A stretch of DNA of 64,000 nucleotides, from contig OZ059899.1 in the NCBI GenBank assembly GCA_964057225.1, positions 15,570,501-15,634,500 on the forward strand. The letters run 5' to 3'. The position numbers and the translations under genes were made by a program. Numbering within the stretch: the first letter of the stretch is position 1; the number at the start of each line of letters is the position of its first letter. Shown one piece after another: positions 26,661-41,660 of the stretch. The notes beneath the pieces are model-generated. The model was not told the DNA's origin, searched no databases, and saw only the letters and a program-made list of their open reading frames with translations. This DNA comes from Auanema rhodensis. Taxonomy: Eukaryota; Nematoda; Chromadorea; Rhabditida; Rhabditidae.

Positions 26661-29600
26661 AAATGAAATGAAAATACTTTAAGGTGGGGTATTCAGATGT
26701 GTAGATTCTGAATCTTCTAATCAGATTTGGCTAGGACTTCTCTTGTTTCCGGAAAAACGGTTTATATCGACCCCATCCACAAGAATTGTTCACAAAAAAG
26801 TTCAGGCTGTGGACACGTTGTGTCCTGTGAATGTTCGCTTTGCTCCAAGACCATCATCGAAAATCAAATAAAAATACTTTAAGGTGGGGTATTCAGATGT
26901 GTAGATTCTGAATCTCCTAATGAGATTTGGCTAGGACTTCTCCTGTTTCCGGAAAAACGGTTTATATCGACCCCATCCACAAGAATTGTTCACAAAAAAG
27001 TTCAGGCTGTGGACACGTTGTGTCCGGTGAATGTTCGCTTTGCTCCAAGACCATCATCGAAAATTAAATAAAAATACTTTGAGTCGGGGTATTCAGATGT
27101 GTAGATTCTGAACCTTCTAGTGAGATTTGGCTAGGACTTCTCCTGTTTCCGGAAAAACGGTTTATATCGACCCCATCCACAAAAATTGTTCACAAAAAAG
27201 TTCAGGCTGTGGACACGTTGTGTCCTGTGAATGTTCGCTTTGCTCCATGACCATCATCGAAAATGAAAAAAAAATACTTTGAGGTGGGGTATTCAGATGT
27301 GTAGATTCTGAATCTTCTAGTCAGATTTGGCTAGAACTTCTCCTGTTTCCGGAAAAACGGTTTATATCGACCCCATCCACAAGAATTGTTCACAAAAAAG
27401 TTCAGGCTGTGGACACGTTGTGTCCTGTGAATGTTCGCTTTGCTCCAAGACCATCATCGAAAATGAAATGAAAATACTTTGAGGTGGGGTATTCAGATGT
27501 GTAGATTCTGAATCTTCTAGTCAGATTTGGCTAGAACTTCTCCTGTTTCCGGAAAAACGGTTTATATCGACCCCATCCACAAAAATTGTTCACAAAAAAG
27601 TTCAGGCTGTGGACACGTTGTGTCCTGTGAATGTTCGCTTTGCTCCATGACCATCATCGAAAATGAAATGAAAATACTTTGAGGTGGGGTATTCAGATGT
27701 GTAGATTCTGAATCTTCTAGTCAGATTTGGCTAGAACTTCTCCTGTTTCCGGAAAAACGGTTTATATCGACCCCATCCACAAAAATTGTTCACAAAAAAG
27801 TTCAGGCTGTGGACACGTTGTGTCCTGTGAATGTTCGCTTTGCTCCAAGACCATCATCCAAAATGAAATAAAAACATTTTGAGGTGGGGTATTCAGATGT
27901 GTAGATTCTGAATCTTCTAGTGAGATTTGGCTAGGACTTCTCCTGTTTCCGGAAAAACGGTTTATATCGACCCCATCCACAAAAATTGTTCACAAAAAAG
28001 TTCAGGCTGTGGACACGTTGTGTCCTGTGAATGTTCGCTTTGCTCCATGACCATCATCGAAAATGAAAAAAAAATACTTTGAGGTGGGGTATTCAGATGT
28101 GTAGATTCTGAATCTCCTAATGAGATTTGGCTAGGACTTCTCCTGTTTCCGGAAAAACGGTTTATATCGACCCCATCCACAAAAATTGTTCACAAAAAAG
28201 TTCAGGCTGTGGACACGTTGTGTCCTGTGAATGTTCGCTTTGCTCCAAGACCATCATCGAAAATCAAATAAAAATACTTTAAGGTGGGGTATTCAGATGT
28301 GTAGATTCTGAATCTCCTAATGAGATTTGGCTAGGACTTCTCCTGTTTCCGGAAAAACGGTTTATATCGACCCCATCCACAAAAATTGTTCACAAAAAAG
28401 TTCAGGCTGTGGACACGTTGTGTCCTGTGAATGTTCGCTTTGCTCCAAGACCATCATCGAAAATCAAATAAAAATACTTTGAGGTGGGGTATTCAGATGT
28501 GTAGATTCTGAACCTTCTAGTGAGATTTGGCTAGGACTTCTCCTGTTTCCGGAAAAACGGTTTATATCGACCCCATCCTCAAAAATTGTTCACAAAAAAG
28601 TTCAGGCTGTGGACACGTTGTGTCCTGTGAATGTTCGCTTTGCTCCATGACCATCATCGAAAATGAAAAAAAAATACTTTGAGGTGGGGTATTCAGATGT
28701 GTAGATTCTGAATCTTCTAGTGAGATTTGGCTAGGACTTCTCCTGTTCCCGGAAAAACGGTTTATATCGACCCCATCCACAAAAATTGTTCACAAAAAAG
28801 TTCAGGCTGTGGACACCTTGTGTCCTGTGAATGTTCGCTTTGCTCCAAGACCATCATCGAAAATGAAATGAAAATACTTTGAGGTGGGGTATTCAGATGT
28901 GTAGATTCTGAATCTTCTAGTGAGATTTGGCTAGGACTTCTCCTGTTTCCGGAAAAACGGTTTATATCGACCCCATCCTCAAAAATTGTTCACAAAAAAG
29001 TTCAGGCTGTGGACACGTTGTGTCCTGTGAATGTTCGCTTTGCTCCAAGACCATCATCGAAAATGAAATAAAAACACTTTGAGGTGGGGTATTCAGATGT
29101 GTAGATTCTGAATCTTCTAGTCAGATTTGGCTAGAACTTCTCCTGTTTCCGGAAAAACGGTTTATATCGACCCCATCCTCAAAAATTGTTCACAAAAAAG
29201 TTCAGGCTGTGGACACGTTGTGTCCTGTGAATGTTCGCTTTGCTCCAAGACCATCATCGAAAATAAAATAAAAACACTTTGAGGTGGGGTATTCAGATGT
29301 GTAGATTCTGAATCTTCTAGTCAGATTTGGCTAGAACTTCTCCTGTTTCCGGAAAAACGGTTTATATCGACCCCATCCACAAAAATTGTTCACAAAAAAG
29401 TTTAGGCTGTGGACACGTTGTGTCCTGTGAATGTTCGCTTTGCTCCAAGACCATCATCGAAAATCAAATAAAAATACTTTGAGGTGGGGTATTCAGATGT
29501 GTAGATTCTGAATCTCCTAATGAGATTTGGCTAGGACTTCTCCTGTTTCCAGAAAAACGGTTTATATCGACCCCATCCTCAAAAATTGTTCACAAAAAAG

Positions 29601-31860
29601 TTCAGGCTGTGGACACGTTGTGTCCTGTGAATGTTCGCTTTGCTCCAAGACCATCATCGAAAATGAAATAAAAACACTTTGAGGTGGGGTATTCAGATGT
29701 GTAGATTCTGAATCTTCTAGTCAGATTTGGCTAGAACTTCTCCTGTTTCCGGAAAAACGGTTTATATCGACCCCATCCTCAAAAATTGTTCACAAAAAAG
29801 TTCAGGCTGTGGACACGTTGTGTCCTGTGAATGTTCGCTTTGCTCCAAGACCATCATCGAAAATGAAAAAAAAACACTTTGAGGTGGGGTATTCAGATGT
29901 GTAGATTCTGAATCTTCTAATCAGATTTGGCTAGGACTTCTCTTGTTTCCGGAAAAACGGTTTATATCGACCCCATCCACAAGAATTGTTCACAAAAAAG
30001 TTCAGGCTGTGGACACGTTGTGTCCTGTGAATGTTCGCTTTGCTCCAAGACCATCATCGAAAATCAAATAAAAATACTTTGAGGTGGGGTATTCAGATGT
30101 GTAGATTCTGAATCTCCTAATGAGATTTGGCTAGGACTTCTCCTGTTTCCAGAAAAACGGTTTATATCGACCCCATCCTCAAAAATTGTTCACAAAAAAG
30201 TTCAGGCTGTGGACACGTTGTGTCCTGTGAATGTTCGCTTTGCTCCAAGACCATCATCGAAAATGAAATGAAAATACTTTGAGGTGGGGTATTCAGATGT
30301 GTAGATTCTGAATCTTCTAGTGAGAGTTGGCTAGGACTTCTCCTGTTTCCGGAAAAACGGTTTATATCGACCCCATCCTCAAAAATTGTTCACAAAAAAG
30401 TTCAGGCTGTGGACACGTTGTGTCCTGTGAATGTTCGCTTTGCTCGAAGACCATCATCGAAAATGAAATAAAAACACTTTGAGGTGGGGTATTCAGATGT
30501 GTAGATTCTGAATCTCCTAATCAGATTTGGCTAGGACTTCTCCTGTTTCCGGAAAAACGGTTTATATCGACCCCATCCTCAAAAATTGTTCACAAAAAAG
30601 TTCAGGCTGTGGACACGTTGTGTCCTGTGAATGTTCGCTTTGCTCGAAGACCATCATCGAAAATAAAATAAAAACACTTTGAGGTGGGGTATTCAGATGT
30701 GTAGATTCTGAATCTCCTAATCAGATTTGGCTAGGACTTCTCCTGTTTCCGGAAAAACGGTTTATATCGACCCCATCCTCAAAAATTGTTCACAAAAAAG
30801 TTCAGGCTGTGGACACGTTGTGTCCTGTGAATGTTCGCTTTGCTCGAAGACCATCATCGAAAATGAAATAAAAACACTTTGAGGTGGGGTATTCAGATGT
30901 GTAGATTCTGAATCTTCTAGTCAGATTTGGCTAGAACTTCTCCTGTTTCCGGAAAAACGGTTTATATCGACCCCATCCTCAAAAATTGTTCACAAAAAAG
31001 TTCAGGCTGTGGACACGTTGTGTCCTGTGAATGTTCGCTTTGCTCCAAGACCATCATCGAAAATAAAATAAAAACACTTTGAGGTGGGGTATTCAGATGT
31101 GTAGATTCTGAATCTTCTAGTCAGATTTGGCTAGAACTTCTCCTGTTTCCGGAAAAACGGTTTATATCGACCCCATCCTCAAAAATTGTTCACAAAAAAG
31201 TTCAGGCTGTGGACACGTTGTGTCCTGTGAATGTTCGCTTTGCTCCAAGACCATCATCGAAAATCAAATAAAAATACTTTGAGGTGGGGTATTCAGATGT
31301 GTAGATTCTGAATCTCCTAATGAGATTTGGCTAGGACTTCTCCTGTTTCCAGAAAAACGGTTTATATCGACCCCATCCTCAAAAATTGTTCACAAAAAAG
31401 TTCAGGCTGTGGACACGTTGTGTCCTGTGAATGTTCGCTTTGCTCCAAGACCATCATCGAAAATCAAATAAAAATACTTTGAGGTGGGGTATTCAGATGT
31501 GTAGATTCTGAATCTCCTAATGAGATTTGGCTAGGACTTCTCCTGTTTCCGGAAAAACGGTTTATATCGACCCCATCCACAAGAATTGTTCACAAAAAAG
31601 TTCAGGCTGTGGACACGTTGTGTCCTGTGAATGTTCGCTTTGCTCCAAGACCATCATCGAAAATGAAATAAAAACACTTTGAGGTGGGGTATTCAGATGT
31701 GTAGATTCTGAATCTTCTAGTCAGATTTGGCTAGAACTTCTCCTGTTTCCGGAAAAACGGTTTATATCGACCCCATCCACAAAAATTGTTCACAAAAAAG
31801 TTTAGGCTGTGGACACGTTGTGTCCTGTGAATGTTCGCTTTGCTCCAAGACCATCATCGA

Positions 31861-34460
31861 AAATTAAATAAAAATACTTTGAGGTGGGGTATTCAGATGT
31901 GTAGATTCTGAATCTCCTAATGAGATTTGGCTAGGACTTCTCCTGTTTCCAGAAAAACGGTTTATATCGACCCCATCCTCAAAAATTGTTCACAAAAAAG
32001 TTCAGGCTGTGGACACGTTGTGTCCTGTGAATGTTCGCTTTGCTCCAAGACCATCATCGAAAATGAAATGAAAATACTTTGAGGTGGGGTATTCAGATGT
32101 GTAGATTCTGAATCTTCTAGTGAGAGTTGGCTAGGACTTCTCCTGTTTCCGGAAAAACGGTTTATATCGACCCCATCCTCAAAAATTGTTCACAAAAAAG
32201 TTCAGGCTGTGGACACGTTGTGTCCTGTGAATGTTCGCTTTGCTCCAAGACCATCATCGAAAATGAAATAAAAACACTTTGAGGTGGGGTATTCAGATGT
32301 GTAGATTCTGAATCTCCTAATCAGATTTGGCTAGGACTTCTCCTGTTTCCGGAAAAACGGTTTATATCGACCCCATCCTCAAAAATTGTTCACAAAAAAG
32401 TTCAGGCTGTGGACACGTTGTGTCCTGTGAATGTTCGCTTTGCTCCAAGACCATCATCGAAAATGAAATGAAAATACTTTGAGGTGGGGTATTCAGATGT
32501 GTAGATTCTGAATCTCCTAATCAGATTTGGCTAGGACTTCTCCTGTTTCCGGAAAAACGGTTTATATCGACCCCATCCTCAAAAATTGTTCACAAAAAAG
32601 TTCAGGCTGTGGACACGTTGTGTCCTGTAAATGTTCGCTTTGCTCGAAGACCATCATCGAAAATAAAATAAAAACACTTTGAGGTGGGGTATTCAAATGT
32701 GTAGATTCTGAATCTTCTAGTCAGATTTGGCTAGGACTTCTCTTGTTTCCGGAAAAACGGTTTATATCGACCCCATCCACAAAAATTGTTCACAAAAAAG
32801 TTCAGGCTGTGGACACGTTGTGTCCTGTGAATGTTCGCTTTGCTCCAAGACCATCATCGAAAATGAAATAAAAACACTTTGAGGTGGGGTATTCAGATGT
32901 GTAGATTCTGAATCTTCTAGTCAGATTTGGCTAGGACTTCTCTTGTTTCCGGAAAAACGGTTTATATCGACCCCATCCACAAAAATTGTTCACAAAAAAG
33001 TTCAGGCTGTGGACACGTTGTGTCCTGTGAATGTTCGCTTTGCTCCAAGACCATCATCGAAAATGAAATAAAAACACTTTGAGGTGGGGTATTCAGATGT
33101 GTAGATTCTGAATCTTCTAGTCAGATTTGGCTAGGACTTCTCTTGTTTCCGGAAAAACGGTTTATATCGACCCCATCCACAAAAATTGTTCACAAAAAAG
33201 TTCAGGCTGTGGACACGTTGTGTCCTGTGAATGTTCGCTTTGCTCCAAGACCATCATCGAAAATGAAATAAAAACACTTTGAGGTGGGGTATTCAGATGT
33301 GTAGATTCTGAATCTTCTAGTCAGATTTGGCTAGAACTTCTCCTGTTTCCGGAAAAACGGTTTATATCGACCCCATCCACAAAAATTGTTCACAAAAAAG
33401 TTTAGGCTGTGGACACGTTGTGTCCTGTGAATGTTCGCTTTGCTCCAAGACCATCATCGAAAATTAAATAAAAATACTTTGAGGTGGGGTATTCAGATGT
33501 GTAGATTCTGAATCTCCTAATGAGATTTGGCTAGGACTTCTCCTGTTTCCAGAAAAACGGTTTATATCGACCCCATCCTCAAAAATTGTTCACAAAAAAG
33601 TTCAGGCTGTGGACACGTTGTGTCCTGTGAATGTTCGCTTTGCTCCAAGACCATCATCGAAAATGAAATGAAAATACTTTGAGGTGGGGTATTCAGATGT
33701 GTAGATTCTGAATCTTCTAGTGAGAGTTGGCTAGGACTTCTCCTGTTTCCGGAAAAACGGTTTATATCGACCCCATCCTCAAAAATTGTTCACAAAAAAG
33801 TTCAGGCTGTGGACACGTTGTGTCCTGTGAATGTTCGCTTTGCTCCAAGACCATCATCGAAAATGAAATAAAAACACTTTGAGGTGGGGTATTCAGATGT
33901 GTAGATTCTGAATCTCCTAATCAGATTTGGCTAGGACTTCTCCTGTTTCCGGAAAAACGGTTTATATCGACCCCATCCTCAAAAATTGTTCACAAAAAAG
34001 TTCAGGCTGTGGACACGTTGTGTCCTGTAAATGTTCGCTTTGCTCGAAGACCATCATCGAAAATAAAATAAAAACACTTTGAGGTGGGGTATTCAAATGT
34101 GTAGATTCTGAATCTTCTAGTCAGATTTGGCTAGGACTTCTCTTGTTTCCGGAAAAACGGTTTATATCGACCCCATCCACAAAAATTGTTCACAAAAAAG
34201 TTCAGGCTGTGGACACGTTGTGTCCTGTGAATGTTCGCTTTGCTCCAAGACCATCATCGAAAATGAAATAAAAACACTTTGAGGTGGGGTATTCAGATGT
34301 GTAGATTCTGAATCTTCTAGTCAGATTTGGCTAGGACTTCTCTTGTTTCCGGAAAAACGGTTTATATCGACCCCATCCACAAAAATTGTTCACAAAAAAG
34401 TTCAGGCTGTGGACACGTTGTGTCCTGTGAATGTTCGCTTTGCTCCAAGACCATCATCGA
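31861..34460. repeat. ~1.6-kb higher-order duplication with one-monomer length difference
   Basis: Rare markers recur in the same order: TTTCCAGAAAA with ATCCTC, the unique GTGAGAGTTGG (near 32120 and 33720; also near 30320), then TGCTCGAAGA with ATTCAAATGT (near 32641-32700 and 34041-34100). The offset is 1600 bp before and 1400 bp after, because the first block holds one extra unit (about 32461-32660). A whole monomer was gained or lost inside a duplicated block. Confidence 0.75.
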
Positions 34461-37400
34461 AAATGAAATAAAAACACTTTGAGGTGGGGTATTCAGATGT
34501 GTAGATTCTGAATCTTCTAGTCAGATTTGGCTAGGACTTCTCTTGTTTCCGGAAAAACGGTTTATATCGACCCCATCCACAAAAATTGTTCACAAAAAAG
34601 TTCAGGCTGTGGACACGTTGTGTCCTGTGAATGTTCGCTTTGCTCCAAGACCATCATCGAAAATGAAATAAAAACACTTTGAGGTGGGGTATTCAGATGT
34701 GTAGATTCTGAATCTTCTAGTCAGATTTGGCTAGGACTTCTCTTGTTTCCGGAAAAACGGTTTATATCGACCCCATCCACAAAAATTGTTCACAAAAAAG
34801 TTCAGGCTGTGGACACGTTGTGTCCTGTGAATGTTCGCTTTGCTCCAAGACCATCATCGAAAATGAAATAAAAACACTTTGAGGTGGGGTATTCAGATGT
34901 GTAGATTCTGAATCTTCTAGTCAGATTTGGCTAGGACTTCTCTTGTTTCCGGAAAAACGGTTTATATCGACCCCATCCACAAAAATTGTTCACAAAAAAG
35001 TTCAGGCTGTGGACACGTTGTGTCCTGTGAATGTTCGCTTTGCTCCAAGACCATCATCGAAAATGAAATAAAAACACTTTGAGGTGGGGTATTCAGATGT
35101 GTAGATTCTGCATCTTCTAGTCAGATTTGGCTAGGACTTCTCTTGTTTCCGGAAAAACGGTTTATATCGACCCCATCCACAAAAATTGTTCACAAAAAAG
35201 TTCAGGCTGTGGACACGTTGTGTCCTGTGAATGTTCGCTTTGCTCCAAGACCATCATCGAAAATGAAATAAAAACACTTTGAGGTGGGGTATTCAGATGT
35301 GTAGATTCTGAATCTTCTAGTCAGATTTGGCTAGAACTTCTCCTGTTTCCGGAAAAACGGTTTATATCGACCCCATCCACAAAAATTGTTCACAAAAAAG
35401 TTCAGGCTGTGGACACGTTGTGTCCTGTGAATGTTCGCTTTGCTCCAAGACCATCATCGAAAATAAAATAAAAACACTTTGAGGTGGGGTATTCAGATGT
35501 GTAGATTCTGAATCTTCTAGTCAGATTTGGCTAGAACTTCTCCTGTTTCCGGAAAAACGGTTTATATCGACCCCATCCTCAAAAATTGTTCACAAAAAAG
35601 TTCAGGCTGTGGACACGTTGTGTCCTGTGAATGTTCGCTTTGCTCCAAGACCATCATCGAAAATCAAATAAAAATACTTTGAGGTGGGGTATTCAGATGT
35701 GTAGATTCTGAATCTCCTAATGAGATTTGGCTAGGACTTCTCCTGTTTCCGGAAAAACGGTTTATATCGACCCCATCCTCAAAAATTGTTCACAAAAAAG
35801 TTCAGGCTGTGGACACGTTGTGTCCTGTAAATGTTCGCTTTGCTCGAAGACCATCATCGAAAATAAAATAAAAACACTTTGAGGTGGGGTATTCAAATGT
35901 GTAGATTCTGAATCTTCTAGTCAGATTTGGCTAGGACTTCTCTTGTTTCCGGAAAAACGGTTTATATCGACCCCATCCACAAAAATTGTTCACAAAAAAG
36001 TTCAGGCTGTGGACACGTTGTGTCCTGTGAATGTTCGCTTTGCTCCAAGACCATCATCGAAAATCAAATAAAAATACTTTGAGGTGGGGTATTCAGATGT
36101 GTAGATTCTGAATCTCCTAATGAGATTTGGCTAGGACTTCTCCTGTTTCCGGAAAAACGGTTTATATCGACCCCATCCACAAGAATTGTTCACAAAAAAG
36201 TTCAGGCTGTGGACACGTTGTGTCCTGTGAATGTTCGCTTTGCTCCAAGACCATCATCGAAAATGAAATAAAAACACTTTGAGGTGGGGTATTCAAATGT
36301 GTAGATTCTGAATCTCCTAATGAGATTTGGCTAGGACTTCTCCTGTTTCCGGAAAAACGGTTTATATCGACCCCATCCTCAAAAATTGTTCACAAAAAAG
36401 TTCAGGCTGTGGACACGTTGTGTCCTGTGAATGTTCGCTTTGCTCCAAGACCATCATCGAAAATGAAATGAAAATACTTTGAGGTGGGGTATTCAGATGT
36501 GCAGATTCTGAATCTTCTAGTCAGATTTGGCTAGGACTTCTCCTGTTTCCGGAAAAACGGTTTATATCGACCCCATCCACAAAAATTGTTCACAAAAAAG
36601 TTTAGGCTGTGGACACGTTGTGTCCTGTGAATGTTCGCTTTGCTCCAAGACCATCATCGAAAATGAAATAAAAACACTTTGAGGTGGGGTATTCAAATGT
36701 GTAGATTCTGAATCTCCTAATGAGATTTGGCTAGGACTTCTCCTGTTTCCGGAAAAACGGTTTATATCGACCCCATCCTCAAAAATTGTTCACAAAAAAG
36801 TTCAGGCTGTGGACACGTTGTGTCCTGTGAATGTTCGCTTTGCTCCAAGACCATCATCGAAAATCAAATAAAAATACTTTGAGGTGGGGTATTCAGATGT
36901 GTAGATTCTGAATCTCCTAATGAGATTTGGCTAGGACTTCTCCTGTTTCCGGAAAAACGGTTTATATCGACCCCATCCACAAAAATTGTTCACAAAAAAG
37001 TTTAGGCTGTGGACACGTTGTGTCCTGTGAATGTTCGCTTTGCTCCAAGACCATCATCGAAAATCAAATAAAAATACTTTGAGGTGGGGTATTCAGATGT
37101 GTAGATTCTGAATCTCCTAATGAGATTTGGCTAGGACTTCTCCTGTTTCCAGAAAAACGGTTTATATCGACCCCATCCTCAAAAATTGTTCACAAAAAAG
37201 TTCAGGCTGTGGACACGTTGTGTCCTGTGAATGTTCGCTTTGCTCCAAGACCATCATCGAAAATGAAATGAAAATACTTTGAGGTGGGGTATTCAGATGT
37301 GTAGATTCTGAATCTTCTAGTCAGATTTGGCTAGAACTTCTCCTGTTTCCGGAAAAACGGTTTATATCGACCCCATCCACAAAAATTGTTCACAAAAAAG

Positions 37401-38660
37401 TTCAGGCTGTGGACACGTTGTGTCCTGTGAATGTTCGCTTTGCTCCAAGACCATCATCGAAAATGAAATGAAAATACTTTGAGGTGGGGTATTCAGATGT
37501 GTAGATTCTGAATCTTCTAGTCAGATTTGGCTAGAACTTCTCCTGTTTCCGGAAAAACGGTTTATATCGACCCCATCCACAAAAATTGTTCACAAAAAAG
37601 TTCAGGCTGTGGACACGTTGTGTCCTGTGAATGTTCGCTTTGCTCCAAGACCATCATCGAAAATCAAATGAAAATACTTTGAGGTGGGGTATTCAGATGT
37701 GTAGATTCTGAATCTCTTAGTGAGATTTGGCTAGGACTTCTTGTGTTTCCGGAAAAACGGTTTATATCGACCCCATCCACAAGTATTGTTCACAAAAAAG
37801 TTCAGGCTGTGGACACGTTGTGTCCTGTGAATGTTCGCTTTGCTCCAAGACCATCATCGAAAATGAAATGAAAATACTTTGAGGTGGGGTATTCAGATGT
37901 GTAGATTCTGAATCTTCTAGTGAGATTTGGCTAGGACTTCTCCTGTTTCCGGAAAAACGGTTTATATCGACCCCATCCACAAAAATTGTTCACAAAAAAG
38001 TTCAGGCTTTGGACACGTTGTGTCCTGTGAATGTTCGCTTTGCTCCAAGACCATCATCGAAAATCAAATAAAAATACTTTAAGGTGGGGTATTCAGATGT
38101 GTAGATTCTGAATCTCCTAATGAGATTTGGCTAGGACTTCTTGTGTTTCCGGAAAAACGGTTTATATCGACCCCATCCACAAGTATTGTTCACAAAAAAG
38201 TTCAGGCTGTGGACACGTTGTGTCCGGTGAATGTTCGCTTTGCTCCAAGACCATCATCGAAAATGAAATAAAAACACTTTGAGGTGGGGTATTCAGATGT
38301 GTAGATTCTGAATCTTCTAGTCAGATTTGGCTAGGACTTCTCCTGTTTCCGGAAAAACGGTTTATATCGACCCCATCCTCAAAAATTGTTCACAAAAAAG
38401 TTCAGGCTGTGGACACGTTGTGTCCTGTGAATGTTCGCTTTGCTCCAAGACCATCATCGAAAATCAAATAAAAATACTTTAAGGTGGGGTATTCAGATGT
38501 GTAGATTCTGAATCTCCTAATGAGATTTGGCTAGGACTTCTCCTGTTTCCGGAAAAACGGTTTATATCGACCCCATCCACAAGAATTGTTCACAAAAAAG
38601 TTCAGGCTGTGGACACGTTGTGTCCGGTGAATGTTCGCTTTGCTCCAAGACCATCATCGA

Positions 38661-41260
38661 AAATGAAATGAAAATTCTTTGAGGTGGGGTATTCAGATGT
38701 GTAGATTCTGAATCTTCTAGTCAGATTTGGCTAGGACTTCTCCTGTTTCCGGAAAAACGGTTTATATCGACCCCATCCACAAGAATTGTTCACAAAAAAG
38801 TTCAGGCTGTGGACACGTTGTGTCCGGTGAATGTTCGCTTTGCTCCAAGACCATCATCGAAAATGAAATGAAAATACTTTGAGGTGGGGTATTCAGATGT
38901 GTAGATTCTGAATCTTCTAGTGAGATTTGGCTAGGACTTCTCCTGTTTCCGGAAAAACGGTTTATATCGACCCCATCCACAAAAATTGTTCACAAAAAAG
39001 TTTAGGCTGTGGACACGTTGTGTCCTGTGAATGTTCGCTTTGCTCCAAGACCATCATCGAAAATCAAATGAAAATACTTTGAGGTGGGGTATTCAGATGT
39101 GTAGATTCTGAATCTCCTAATGAGATTTGGCTAGGACTTCTCCTGTTTCCAGAAAAACGGTTTATATCGACCCCATCCTCAAAAATTGTTCACAAAAAAG
39201 TTCAGGCTGTGGACACGTTGTGTCCTGTGAATGTTCGCTTTGCTCCAAGACCATCATCGAAAATGAAATGAAAATACTTTGAGGTGGGGTATTCAGATGT
39301 GTAGATTCTGAATCTTCTAATGAGATTTGGCTAGGACTTTTCGTGTTTCCGGAAAAACGGTTTATATCGACCCCATCCACAAGAATTGTTCACAAAAAAG
39401 TTCAGGCTGTGGACACGTTGTGTCCTGTGAATGTTCGCTTTGCTCCAAGACCATCATCGAAAATTAAATAAAAATACTTTGAGGTGGGGTATTCAAATGT
39501 GTAGATTCTGAATCTTCTAGTCAGATTTGGCTAGAACTTCTCCTGTTTCCGGAAAAACGGTTTATATCGACCCCATCCTCAAAAATTGTTCACAAAAAAG
39601 TTCAAGCTGTGGACACGTTGTGTCCTGTGAATGTTCGCTTTGCTCCAAGACCATCATCGAAAATGAAATGAAAACACTTTGAGGTGGGGTATTCAGATGT
39701 GTAGATTCTGAATCTTCTAGTCAGATTTGGCTAGAACTTCTCCTGTTTCCGGAAAAACGGTTTATATCGACCCCATCCACAAGAATTGTTCACAAAAAAG
39801 TTCAGGCTGTGGACACGTTGTGTCCTGTGAATGTTCGCTTTGCTCCAAGACCATCATCGAAAATGAAATGAAAACACTTTGAGGTGGGGTATTCAGATGT
39901 GTAGATTCTGAATCTTCTAGTCAGATTTGGCTAGAACTTCTCCTGTTTCCGGAAAAACGGTTTATATCGACCCCATCCACAAGAATTGTTCACAAAAAAG
40001 TTCAGGCTGTGGACACGTTGTGTCCTGTGAATGTTCGCTTTGCTCCAAGACCATCATCGAAAATGAAATGAAAACACTTTGAGGTGGGGTATTCAGATGT
40101 GTAGATTCTGAATCTTCTAGTCAGATTTGGCTAGAACTTCTCCTGTTTCCGGAAAAACGGTTTATATCGACCCCATCCACAAAAATTGTTCACAAAAAAG
40201 TTTAGGCTGTGGACACGTTGTGTCCTGTGAATGTTCGCTTTGCTCCAAGACCATCATCGAAAATCAAATGAAAATACTTTGAGGTGGGGTATTCAGATGT
40301 GTAGATTCTGAATCTCCTAGTGAGATTTGGCTAGGACTTCTCCTGTTTCCGGAAAAACGGTTTATATCGACCCCATCCACAAAAATTGTTCACAAAAAAG
40401 TTCAGGCTGTGGACACGTTGTGTCCGGTGAATGTTCGCTTTGCTCCAAGACCATCATCGAAAATGAAATGAAAATACTTTGAGGTGGGGTATTCAGATGT
40501 GTAGATTCTGAATCTTCTAGTCAGATTTGGCTAGGACTTCTCCTGTTTCCGGAAAAACGGTTTATATCGACCCCATCCACAAGAATTGTTCACAAAAAAG
40601 TTCAGGCTGTGGACACGTTGTGTCCGGTGAATGTTCGCTTTGCTCCAAGACCATCATCGAAAATGAAATGAAAATACTTTGAGGTGGGGTATTCAGATGT
40701 GTAGATTCTGAATCTTCTAGTGAGATTTGGCTAGGACTTCTCCTGTTTCCGGAAAAACGGTTTATATCGACCCCATCCACAAAAATTGTTCACAAAAAAG
40801 TTTAGGCTGTGGACACGTTGTGTCCTGTGAATGTTCGCTTTGCTCCAAGACCATCATCGAAAATCAAATGAAAATACTTTGAGGTGGGGTATTCAGATGT
40901 GTAGATTCTGAATCTCCTAATGAGATTTGGCTAGGACTTCTCCTGTTTCCAGAAAAACGGTTTATATCGACCCCATCCTCAAAAATTGTTCACAAAAAAG
41001 TTCAGGCTGTGGACACGTTGTGTCCTGTGAATGTTCGCTTTGCTCCAAGACCATCATCGAAAATGAAATGAAAATACTTTGAGGTGGGGTATTCAGATGT
41101 GTAGATTCTGAATCTTCTAATGAGATTTGGCTAGGACTTTTCGTGTTTCCGGAAAAACGGTTTATATCGACCCCATCCACAAGAATTGTTCACAAAAAAG
41201 TTCAGGCTGTGGACACGTTGTGTCCTGCGAATGTTCGCTTTGCTCCAAGACCATCATCGA
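38661..41260. repeat. 800-bp block repeated at 1,800-bp offset (9 monomers)
   Basis: Block 38661-39460 matches 40461-41260: two TGTCCGG units, a TTTAGG unit, a TCCAGAAA/ATCCTC unit, and a TTTTCGTG unit in the same order. I saw only single-base differences (for example AAAATTC at 38672 and TGTCCTGCGA at 41221). Sequence between the copies differs, so this is a displaced duplication or gene conversion rather than a simple tandem. Confidence 0.8.
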
Positions 41261-41660
41261 AAATGAAATGAAAACACTTTGAGGTGGGGTATTCAAATGT
41301 GTAGATTCTGAATCTTCTAGTCAGATTTGGCTAGAACTTCTCCTGTTTCCGGAAAAACGGTTTATATCGACCCCATCCTCAAAAATTGTTCACAAAAAAG
41401 TTCAGGCTGTGGACACGTTGTGTCCTGTGAATGTTCGCTTTGCTCCAAGACCATCATCGAAAATGAAATGAAAATACTTTGAGGTGGGGTATTCAGATGT
41501 GTAGATTCTGAATCTTCTAGTCAGATTTGGCTAGAACTTCTCCTGTTTCCGGAAAAACGGTTTATATCGACCCCATCCACAAAAATTGTTCACAAAAAAG
41601 TTTAGGCTGTGGACACGTTGTGTCCTGTGAATGTTCGCTTTGCTCCAAGACCATCATCGA